This document shows, piece after piece, positions 1 to 6,257 of a stretch of 7,667 bases of DNA. The translations under genes were made by a program, and so were the position numbers. The first letter of the stretch is position 1, and each line of letters starts with the position of its first letter. Origin of the DNA: Bacillota bacterium (GTDB lineage: Bacteria > Bacillota > Clostridia > Peptostreptococcales > Anaerovoracaceae); contig JAEEVI010000151.1 in the NCBI GenBank assembly GCA_016287035.1, forward strand, positions 1-7,667, given 5' to 3'. Under the pieces are notes generated by a model. That model saw only the letters and a program-made list of their open reading frames with translations. It did no database searches and had not been told where the DNA came from.

Positions 1-1
1 C

Positions 2-1369
2 TACGGCTACGACACGATAAAGACGCCGAAGCTGAACGACGTGCAGATCGCGCAGAGCATGATAAGCGAGAACTTCACCTCCTCGAATCCCGTCGCGGTC
101 CTCGTGCCCGCCGGCGACTACAAGAGAGAGGAGAGGCTGCTCAGAAAGTACGAGTCGATGCCGCAGGTGAAGTCGGCCACTGGTCTCGCCAACATCGAGG
201 CTCTCGGCGGCTACTGCCTAACTGACAGGCTCACGCCGCGCCAGTTCGCCGAGCTCGCGGATCTCGACTACGAGGCCGCGCAGCTCATATACACCGCGTA
301 CGCGGCGGAGAACGACGAGTACGGGCGGATCGTCAGCGGAGTCTCCGGCTACAGCGTGCCGCTCATCGACATGTTCCTGTTCGTCGCCGACGAGGTCGAC
401 AAGGGCTACGTGACGCTCGACAGCGAGGTCGCGGATAAACTGCAGGACGCGCGCAAGGCCATGACGAACGCGAGGCTGCAGCTGCAGGGCGAGGAGTACA
501 GCAGGCTAATAGTCTCCCTCGACCTTCCGGAGAGCGGCGACGAGACGTACGCCTTCACCGACGAGATGAAGGACGTCGCGCGGACCTACTATCCGGACGG
601 CGACATATATCTCGTCGGCAATTCAACGAACTCGTACGAATTCAAGAAATCGTTCGCGCGCGACAACATCGTCGTGAGCGTAGTCTCGATACTCATAGTT
701 CTGGTGGTGCTGCTCTTCACGTTCAAATCCGTGGGGATGCCGATACTGCTGATACTCGTCATCCAGGGGAGCATCTGGATCAACTTCTCGATACCGGTAT
801 TTACGCGCGTGGATCTGTTCTTCGTAGCGTATCTGATAGTCTCGGCGATACAGATGGGCGCGAACATAGACTACGCTATCGTCATCGCGAGCAGGTTCTC
901 CGAGGTGAAGAACAGGATGGAGAGCCGCGAGGCGATCATCGACACGCTCAACTTCGCTCTCCCGACGATAATAACGTCCGCGACGATCCTGGCGGTCAGC
1001 GGTTTCCTGATCGGCCACATGACCTCCGAGGGAACGATCGTCGGCATCGGCCAGAGCATAGGCCGCGGCACGGTCATCTCGGTCGCGCTGGTAATGCTCG
1101 TGCTTCCGCAGATACTGCTCGTAGGCTCGAGGATCGTCGACAAGACGTCGTTCTCGGTGCCGGTAAATTTACGGCGCCATCTCGGCTCGGGCGTGACGGT
1201 CGTCGACGGCCTCGTCCGCGGAGAGATCCGCGGCACGGTGTCGGGCATAGTGCGCGGGACCGTCGACGGAGACGTGAATCTCGTGATACTCTCGGGCTCG
1301 GCGCAGCCGCAGGAGGGCGGCGCGCGGGAGCCCGCGCGTGGAAAGGAGGCGGCCGCGGATGAAGAATAG
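2..1369 (+). CDS. MMPL/RND-family membrane exporter, C-terminal part (5' end off window)
   Basis: The frame is open to the left edge, so the true start lies upstream; the GTG at 41 is internal. 455 residues are visible. Residues 1-220 look like the second extracytoplasmic porter domain, with a helical stretch near 140-165. Five hydrophobic segments follow, near residues 223-244, 246-267, 271-300, 320-340 and 348-375, matching TM8-TM12 of an RND/MMPL transporter. The third holds GANIDYAI; its Asp290-Tyr291 (nt 869-874) is the Asp-Tyr pair that MmpL-type pumps carry in TM10 for proton relay. Family members export lipids, glycolipids or other hydrophobic envelope compounds using the proton gradient; the substrate here is unknown. 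After TM12 comes a probable cytoplasmic tail with a run of four-residue x-V-x-G repeats (nt 1199-1282), then a charged, Gly/Ala-rich end. The gene overlaps the next one by 11 nt, so the two are probably co-translated. The family call is secure; partner and substrate are inference. Confidence 0.9.
   Translation, partial: YGYDTIKTPKLNDVQIAQSMISENFTSSNPVAVLVPAGDYKREERLLRKYESMPQVKSATGLANIEALGGYCLTDRLTPRQFAELADLDYEAAQLIYTAYAAENDEYGRIVSGVSGYSVPLIDMFLFVADEVDKGYVTLDSEVADKLQDARKAMTNARLQLQGEEYSRLIVSLDLPESGDETYAFTDEMKDVARTYYPDGDIYLVGNSTNSYEFKKSFARDNIVVSVVSILIVLVVLLFTFKSVGMPILLILVIQGSIWINFSIPVFTRVDLFFVAYLIVSAIQMGANIDYAIVIASRFSEVKNRMESREAIIDTLNFALPTIITSATILAVSGFLIGHMTSEGTIVGIGQSIGRGTVISVALVMLVLPQILLVGSRIVDKTSFSVPVNLRRHLGSGVTVVDGLVRGEIRGTVSGIVRGTVDGDVNLVILSGSAQPQEGGAREPARGKEAAADEE
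1199..1282 (+). repeat. Tetrapeptide x-V-x-G repeat in the exporter tail
   Basis: Seven consecutive 12-nt units encode VVDG, LVRG, EIRG, TVSG, IVRG, TVDG and DVNL. A hydrophobic residue recurs at the second position and glycine at the fourth, except in the last unit. The pattern resembles strand-turn ladders of bactofilin-like beta-solenoids, in which short GTV.G.I motifs recur. It lies after the last membrane segment, so it is probably cytoplasmic. The repeat is read directly; the beta-ladder fold is inference. Confidence 0.65.
1342..1349 (+). promoter_or_regulatory. Ribosome binding site that fixes the start of the GLUG gene
   Basis: AAAGGAGG lies 9 nt before ATG 1359. It selects this ATG over the in-frame GTG at 1338, which would put the ribosome site inside the coding region and spoil the signal peptide. 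The site lies within the last codons of the exporter gene, as expected for coupled translation. Confidence 0.85.
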
Positions 1370-4300
1370 GCTTTTGAGGCGCGCGGCGGCCGCGGCGCTC
1401 GCCGCGCTCGTCGCGATATCCGTCCCGTGCTTCGCGGCGGCGGACGGAGACGGAAGCCCCGAGACGATATATATCTCGGACGCCAGAGAATTCGAGCGCT
1501 TCGCGCAGCGCTGCGCGGGCGACATCTGGTCGGACGGCCTGCGCGTCGTCCTGACTGAGGACATAGATCTCTCCGGCAGGGATTTCACGCCCATAGCGGG
1601 CTTCGGCGGCGAGTTCGACGGCGCCGGGCACGTCATATCCGGACTTTCCGTCAGCGGGAGCTATTCCCCCGCGGGACTGTTCGCGACGGTCCAGGAAAAG
1701 GGCGTTATAAAGAACGTGAGCGTCCGCGGCGACGTGCTGCCTTCGGGCAGCGGTACGTGCGTCGGAGGCATAGCCGGCGTCAACCGCGGGACCATAACGG
1801 GCTGCAGCTTCTCCGGAAGCGTCAGCGGAAAGGACTGCACCGGCTGCGTCGCAGGGCTCAGCGAGGAGGGCGCGGTCATATCCGGCTGCGGCGCGGTGGG
1901 CCTCGTTTACAGCGTCAACGGCGCCGGCGGGATAGCCGGCGAGAACAGGGGCCTCATCGAGAACTGCTCCGCGCGGTGCTTCGTGGACACCGACACGATC
2001 GATCCCGCGATAACGCCGGACGAGCTCAACTTCGACATAAGGGACGTTCTGAACGGCGGGAGCATCGGGAATTTCAATATCTCCGCGGACTGCGGCGGCA
2101 TCGCCGGGCGCAGCAGCGGGCAGATCGTCTCCTGTATCAACCACGGCCGCGTCGGCTACAGCCACGTCGGCTACAACAGGGGCGGCATAGCCGGACGCAG
2201 CAGCGGCAGGATCGAGAACTGCACAAACAACGGCGCGGTCTTCGGCAGAAAGGACGTCGGAGGCATAGTCGGAATGGCGGAGCCTGACATCCTCTCGCGC
2301 ACGAACGACCTCAACATCGGCCAGGTGCGCTCGGAGATGCGCGCGCTCACAGCGGCGATAGATTCCGCGGCTGACGACGCGGCGGCTTATTCGGCGTCCC
2401 TGAACAGCCGCCTTTCTGCGCTCAACAGAAACATCGACGACGCTGAGCAGAAGGCTCACGCCCTTACTGACATCGTGTCGGACGTCGCGGACAGCGACGC
2501 CGAGGAGATAAACAGGGTCTCGCGCACGGCGGACGAAGCTCTTGAGAAGATGGGAGACGTTTCCGGAAACCTGATGGGCGTCTCCGAGCAGCTGTCGCTC
2601 GGCTCGGCGGACCTGAAGGAAGCCTCCGGCTATCTGAGCGCGGCGGGGCAGGGCGCGAGCACCGCAGCCGCCATACAGAGCTACATGACGGCCGTGCAGA
2701 ACGCTTCCGTCAGCCTGCGCGCGGCGATGGGCCACTTCACCCAGGCCGCCGACGACGCCAGGGCATCCGTCCGCGCGGCGGACGGCGTGCTCGGATATCT
2801 GAACTCCAGGGAGGGCCTGCAGCTCAGCGAGCTCGGCGCGAAAGGCGACGAAGCGGCGCAGGAGCTCTACGACGCGCTGAGCGCCGTGACGGGCGACCTC
2901 GAAGCCGTCAATTCCGAGGCTCAGAGGGCGTCGGACAGCCTCTCGGGCGACATAAAGGATATAAACGGAAGGGCGTCCCGGACCTCGGACCTCGCCCTCG
3001 ACGGTCTCGAATCCGCGGCACGGACCGATCTCACCAATTACATATCGGATACCTCCGGCGGCGATCCGTCGTCGATCACGATGGGAAGGGTCGGAGGCTG
3101 CGTCAACACCGGCAGCGTCGAGGGAGACGTCGACGTCGGCGGCATCGCCGGCTCTATGTACATCTACGATTCGCTCGACCCGGAGGGCGACGCGCCGGAC
3201 ACCGCGTATTCGTTCATAACGACCGTCTACGAGATAAAGGCTCTGATCGCGGACTGCGAAAACAGCGGCAGCGTGACGGCCAAGAAGAACTACGCCGCGG
3301 GCATCTGCGGCTACGCCGATTTCGGGATCATCAGCGGCTGCAGGGCTTACGGGACCGTATCGAGCGAGGACGGCGACTATGTCGGCGGCATCGCCGGCTG
3401 GTCGGGCAATTCCATCGAAAACTGCTGGTCGAAGGCCAGCCTCTCGGGAGGAAGCTATATCGGCGGCATCATAGGCGCTCCCGGCGCCGACAGCAGGGAA
3501 AAGAACAGCACGTGCTCAGTGCGCGGCTGCGTCGCGATGCCGGAGATAACCCGGTATTCGCAGTTCATCGGGGCAATAAGCGGCGCTGACGGCGGAGAGC
3601 TCAGCGGCAACACCTTCTGCTCCGACGTGCTCGGCGGCGTCAACCGCTACAGCTTCGACAGCGAGGCTCACAAGGTGCCGTACGGGGAGCTCCTGGAGCT
3701 CGAAGGGCTTCCGGACGAGTTCCGCGGCATGACGGTGAAGTTCATCGCGGACGGAGAGGTCATAAAGCAGCTGAAGGTCGGATACGGCAGCTCGCTCGGT
3801 CCCGACGCGTATCCGCAGATCCCCGCAAAGGACGGCTGCTACGGCACGTGGCCGTATATCAGCCTCAGCAACATAAGGTTCGACAAGACGCTCGAGGCCG
3901 AGTATCACGACGACATAACGGCAGTCGCGAGCCTGAACAGGCGCGCGGACGGCAGGCCGATATTCTTCGCGGCCGGGAGGTTCAGCGAGGGCGACACGAT
4001 CTCCGTCACGAAGAAATACGACGATTTCAGCTATATGCGCGACGGGTTCATGGAGCGCCTGCGCATGTGGAAGCTGTTCGAGCTCGAGGAGTGGCACATA
4101 AGCGTTACCGGCGCGGAAGGTCCTCACCAGATCCGGTATCTGCCGGATACGGGGCTTCCCGCGGCCAGCCTGCTGGTATTCGAAAAGACCGGCTCCGGCT
4201 GGGAGCTTCTGCCTGCCGAGACGGTGGGAAGCTATATAGTGTTCGATATCGCGGGGAATACGGCCGACGTCGTCGTCGCTGCCGCCGTTTCAGCCGTGCT

Positions 4301-4412
4301 CGCGGCTTCGGCCGTGCTCGCGGCCGTCGTGCTCCTGGCCGCCGCGTTCCTTATCGCCCGCGGGATCAGAAAGAGAAGAAAAAACAGGACGACCGGCGCG
4401 CCGGTGGTATAA
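1359..4412 (+). CDS. Exported GLUG-repeat surface protein with central coiled coil and C-terminal membrane anchor
   Basis: 1017 residues from ATG 1359. Residues 1-28 form a signal peptide (basic start, Ala/Leu core, cleavage near Ala26-Ala28). A lead-in with FTPIAG near residue 76 is typical before GLUG domains. Six GLUG-like repeats (GGIAG or variants, each with an I-x-x-C turn) occupy about residues 127-308. A helical, Ala/Ser/Asp/Glu-rich coiled coil of about 255 residues (roughly 312-568) interrupts them, then five more repeats run to about 756. Residues 794-850 resemble an InlB/Listeria-Bacteroides-type beta repeat (KFIADG, VGYGSSLG, GTWPY). A hydrophobic segment near 972-1001 followed by RKRRKNR anchors the C-terminus, so nearly all of the protein is outside the cell. 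The recurrent Cys at equivalent turns suggests a stacked Cys ladder. GLUG repeats form beta-solenoids in surface proteins of Firmicutes and Bacteroidetes. The 11-nt overlap with the MMPL gene suggests a shared envelope role, perhaps as an extracytoplasmic partner or cargo receiver. No enzymatic motif is seen. Confidence 0.85.
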   Translation: MKNRLLRRAAAAALAALVAISVPCFAAADGDGSPETIYISDAREFERFAQRCAGDIWSDGLRVVLTEDIDLSGRDFTPIAGFGGEFDGAGHVISGLSVSGSYSPAGLFATVQEKGVIKNVSVRGDVLPSGSGTCVGGIAGVNRGTITGCSFSGSVSGKDCTGCVAGLSEEGAVISGCGAVGLVYSVNGAGGIAGENRGLIENCSARCFVDTDTIDPAITPDELNFDIRDVLNGGSIGNFNISADCGGIAGRSSGQIVSCINHGRVGYSHVGYNRGGIAGRSSGRIENCTNNGAVFGRKDVGGIVGMAEPDILSRTNDLNIGQVRSEMRALTAAIDSAADDAAAYSASLNSRLSALNRNIDDAEQKAHALTDIVSDVADSDAEEINRVSRTADEALEKMGDVSGNLMGVSEQLSLGSADLKEASGYLSAAGQGASTAAAIQSYMTAVQNASVSLRAAMGHFTQAADDARASVRAADGVLGYLNSREGLQLSELGAKGDEAAQELYDALSAVTGDLEAVNSEAQRASDSLSGDIKDINGRASRTSDLALDGLESAARTDLTNYISDTSGGDPSSITMGRVGGCVNTGSVEGDVDVGGIAGSMYIYDSLDPEGDAPDTAYSFITTVYEIKALIADCENSGSVTAKKNYAAGICGYADFGIISGCRAYGTVSSEDGDYVGGIAGWSGNSIENCWSKASLSGGSYIGGIIGAPGADSREKNSTCSVRGCVAMPEITRYSQFIGAISGADGGELSGNTFCSDVLGGVNRYSFDSEAHKVPYGELLELEGLPDEFRGMTVKFIADGEVIKQLKVGYGSSLGPDAYPQIPAKDGCYGTWPYISLSNIRFDKTLEAEYHDDITAVASLNRRADGRPIFFAAGRFSEGDTISVTKKYDDFSYMRDGFMERLRMWKLFELEEWHISVTGAEGPHQIRYLPDTGLPAASLLVFEKTGSGWELLPAETVGSYIVFDIAGNTADVVVAAAVSAVLAASAVLAAVVLLAAAFLIARGIRKRRKNRTTGAPVV

Positions 4413-4413
4413 T
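4405..4413 (+). promoter_or_regulatory. Extended -10 promoter for the Nudix gene
   Basis: TGGTATAAT is a perfect TATAAT hexamer (4408-4413) with the TGn extension. No -35 hexamer like TTGACA lies about 17 nt upstream (4385-4390 reads CAGGAC), which fits an extended -10 promoter. The hexamer covers the TAA stop codon of the GLUG gene (4410-4412). The predicted transcript would start near 4420 and leave a leader of about 26 nt. Confidence 0.65.
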
Positions 4414-4434
4414 ATGCTTATCACGGAAGAAAGC

Positions 4435-4439
4435 GGGAG
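4435..4439 (+). promoter_or_regulatory. Ribosome binding site of the Nudix gene
   Basis: GGGAG lies 6 nt before ATG 4446. It is a moderate Shine-Dalgarno match that supports this start. Confidence 0.55.
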
Positions 4440-4445
4440 CTTATC

Positions 4446-4952
4446 ATGGAGATAGTCGATCTCTACGACAAAGATCACAGACCGACGGGCGAGACGAGCC
4501 CGCGCGACACCGTACCGCCAGAGGGCAGGTACATGCAGGTCGTCCATATGTGCGTGTTCAACGCTAAGGGAGAGCTCCTCGTTCAGCGGCGGAGCCCGGA
4601 AAAGGACAGGTATCCCGGGATCTGGGATCTGTCGGCCGGAGGTTTCGCGAAGGCGGGGGAGACCGCGCAGGAAGCGGCGCTGCGCGAGACGGCCGAAGAG
4701 GTCGGGCTCGAGTGCAGGCCTCAGGACGTCAGCTTCGTGCTCTCTGTGCCGTTCCGCTGGATCTTCGACGATTTCTTCCGCGTCACGGCGGATCTTCCGA
4801 TCGAGGCGTTCACGATCCTCGAGAGCGAGGTGACGGAGCTTGCCTGGGTGGGGAAAGACGCCCTCTTAATGATGGCCGCGGACGGTCTGTTCGTGGATTA
4901 CGATCCGCAGATACTTTCCGATATCTTCGATCATTCGGGCTCGACGACGTAG
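4446..4952 (+). CDS. Nudix hydrolase, isopentenyl-diphosphate-isomerase-like subfamily
   Basis: 168 residues, a usual length for single-domain Nudix proteins. The Nudix box spans residues 66-88: Gly66, Glu72, then Arg80-Glu81, Glu84-Glu85 and Gly87-Leu88 at the canonical spacing, with Thr82 where a bulky hydrophobic residue is usual. The acidic residues bind the divalent metal for hydrolysis of a diphosphate bond. The opening (EIVDLYDKDHRPTG), VVHM near 32-35, LLVQRR near 44-49 and PGIWDLSAGG near 57-66 match the IPP-isomerase-like group (YfcD type), most of which are not isomerases and have uncertain substrates. No signal peptide or membrane segment is seen, so it is cytoplasmic. It has its own promoter, so its expression need not follow the exporter unit. 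Its 3' end overlaps the convergent transglutaminase-like gene by 22 nt. The family is sure; the substrate is unknown. Confidence 0.93.
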   Translation: MEIVDLYDKDHRPTGETSPRDTVPPEGRYMQVVHMCVFNAKGELLVQRRSPEKDRYPGIWDLSAGGFAKAGETAQEAALRETAEEVGLECRPQDVSFVLSVPFRWIFDDFFRVTADLPIEAFTILESEVTELAWVGKDALLMMAADGLFVDYDPQILSDIFDHSGSTT

Positions 4953-6130
4953 AGCCAGGCGTCCATGCCTGCGTACTCGTCGGGGACCTCGCCTATGCCC
5001 CAGCCCGGGGACGTCGTCTCCACGTAGAAATATTTGTAGCCGCCGGATCTGTAATACGTTCCGTATATCCCGTCGCCGCCCGCTATGCCGACGGCCATGT
5101 GGTCCGGGAAGAAGATGAGCGCGCAGCCGTAGCCGGCCTCGCGCAGCATCGCGGCGAGCAGCACCGACGTGTCCTCGCAGTCCCCGCAGCCGTCGTATAA
5201 CGTTTCGTACGGATACTTCGGGTATTCGTCGTAGTCCTGCGTCCACTCCTCGTCGGCCACGTATTCGAGCGACTGGACGAACGCGATCATCAGCTCGATC
5301 TTCTCGAATTCCGTCATGCCGTAGGTCTCCTGGGCTTCGTCGAAGCAGACGGCGAGGCGCGCCATCTGGCCGTCGTCGTAGGAGTCCGTCAGATACGGTA
5401 TGTAGTCCTCGTCGCTGTATATGCCGCGGGGACGGCTCCTGTAGTAATCGTACAGCTCGTCGCTCAGCTCGGCCGTGTAGGTCCATCTGCGGGCGCTGCG
5501 CCCCCATCCCGTGGACCACTTGTATTCGACTGTCTTCGTCGAATGGAGCGGGGCGATCGCCGAAGACGTTACGATCCCCGCGGGCGTGGTCTGACCGCTC
5601 TGCGTCTGGTCCGGCCCTGTGAGAGCGCCGGGGCTCGCCTGTGAGGATGCCTCGTAGTCCGGCGAGAAGACGCTTACGGTATATGTCGCCGCGTCCCATT
5701 CCACCGACGCGTCGAACGCCTCGAACACCGCGCGTATCGGAAGATACGTCCTGGAGTTTTCGAGCACGGGGCTCGTGTCGATCGGCTTCGCCAGACCGTC
5801 TACGTATATGACCGGCCTGCCGATGAACAGATCGACGGTCCTTCCGTCCTTTTTGACGGAGACCCTCTGCAGATCCTGGTTCCAGGTGACTTCGCAGCCG
5901 TACGTCTCCATCGGGAGCCTCACGGGGACCATCGTCCTGTTGTCATTGTTTATGTACGGTATCCCGAGGTATTCGCTGAACTCGAGAGTTTTGCCGTTTA
6001 TCTGAAGAGTTACGTCCCGCTCCGACGCGAAGGCCGCGCACAGCGACGCCGCGACGATCAGGAGCGCCAGTGCCGCGGTCCGCGCGGCCCGTTCCAGTCT
6101 TTTCCGTGTGAAGTCGGTTCCGATGTCCAT
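4931..6130 (-). CDS. Secreted transglutaminase-like protein with N-terminal copper-amine-oxidase-type stalk domain
   Basis: 399 residues starting at ATG 6130-6128. Residues 1-35 are a signal peptide (basic KR and R residues, an Ala/Leu core, AFA-S cleavage after Ala35). Residues 42-155 form two copies of the stalk fold seen at the N-terminus of copper amine oxidases and many secreted Firmicute proteins: MVPVRL near 67-72 with VTWN near 81, and YLPIRAVFEAF near 129-139 with VEWD near 143. This domain is not itself an amine oxidase. A Ser/Thr/Gln/Pro-rich linker covers about 160-195. The C-terminal half is transglutaminase-like: GCGDCEDTSVL carries the likely nucleophile Cys318, DHMAVG gives His344, and YVETTS gives Glu371, completing a Cys-His-Asp/Glu triad. 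Such proteins act as cysteine peptidases or crosslinking enzymes, often on cell-wall or surface proteins; which applies here cannot be read from sequence. No membrane anchor is visible. Confidence 0.9.
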   Translation of the reverse strand: MDIGTDFTRKRLERAARTAALALLIVAASLCAAFASERDVTLQINGKTLEFSEYLGIPYINNDNRTMVPVRLPMETYGCEVTWNQDLQRVSVKKDGRTVDLFIGRPVIYVDGLAKPIDTSPVLENSRTYLPIRAVFEAFDASVEWDAATYTVSVFSPDYEASSQASPGALTGPDQTQSGQTTPAGIVTSSAIAPLHSTKTVEYKWSTGWGRSARRWTYTAELSDELYDYYRSRPRGIYSDEDYIPYLTDSYDDGQMARLAVCFDEAQETYGMTEFEKIELMIAFVQSLEYVADEEWTQDYDEYPKYPYETLYDGCGDCEDTSVLLAAMLREAGYGCALIFFPDHMAVGIAGGDGIYGTYYRSGGYKYFYVETTSPGWGIGEVPDEYAGMDAWLYVVEPE

Positions 6131-6152
6131 ATCCTGTCCCCTGCAGTTCGAC

Positions 6153-6168
6153 CCGCGCGAACGCGCGG
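6153..6168. repeat. GC-rich palindrome in the leader of the transglutaminase-like gene
   Basis: CCGCGCG-AA-CGCGCGG is a perfect 7-bp inverted repeat around two central bases. On the minus-strand transcript it would lie between the predicted start site and the start codon, ending 22 nt before ATG 6130. It could be a 5' leader hairpin (six pairs with a GUUC loop) or a DNA operator. The symmetry is seen; the role is inference. Confidence 0.6.
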
Positions 6169-6181
6169 CTGTCTGTCTCTA

Positions 6182-6210
6182 ATTTTTTGATAATAGCCCG
6201 CCCGTGTCAA
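6182..6210 (-). promoter_or_regulatory. Candidate sigma-A promoter of the transglutaminase-like gene
   Basis: Read on the minus strand, a perfect -35 hexamer TTGACA (6210-6205) is followed after 17 nt by AAAAAT (6187-6182), which matches four of six positions of TATAAT, including the key second A and final T. The transcript would start near 6175, giving a leader of about 45 nt that contains the GC palindrome. The -35 is strong and the -10 is weak. Confidence 0.5.
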
Positions 6211-6216
6211 CCCCTG

Positions 6217-6225
6217 TGATATAAT
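6217..6225 (+). promoter_or_regulatory. Extended -10 promoter of the macrodomain gene
   Basis: TGATATAAT is a perfect TATAAT hexamer (6220-6225) with the TGn extension and no good -35 at the normal distance. It sits just beside the -35 of the divergent promoter (6205-6210), so the two polymerase sites overlap and could compete. The transcript would start near 6232. Confidence 0.65.
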
Positions 6226-6246
6226 TATCCTGAAAAAGCCGCAGGC

Positions 6247-6251
6247 GGAGG
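6247..6251 (+). promoter_or_regulatory. Ribosome binding site of the macrodomain gene
   Basis: GGAGG lies 6 nt before ATG 6258. It is a strong Shine-Dalgarno match that fixes the start. Confidence 0.75.
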
Positions 6252-6257
6252 TTTGTC

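Noticed and set aside
1338..1358. GTG at 1338 as start of the GLUG gene
   Set aside because: It would place the AAAGGAGG ribosome site inside the coding region and add a charged stretch before the signal peptide. ATG 1359 has the proper spacing.
1074..2735. Long minus-strand open frame of 553 codons
   Set aside because: It lies antisense to the exporter and GLUG genes, is Arg/Ala/Asp-rich as expected from GC-rich antisense frames, and shows no recognisable domain or ribosome site.
4140..4154. LPDTG, a sortase-type motif, at residues 928-932 of the GLUG protein
   Set aside because: A sorting signal needs the hydrophobic segment and basic tail right after the motif. Here about 40 mostly polar or mixed residues separate it from the membrane segment, so membrane anchoring is the better reading.
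4866..5699. Second minus-strand frame inside the transglutaminase-like gene
   Set aside because: It overlaps a clearly real gene in another frame and has an Arg/Gly-rich composition with no known motif.
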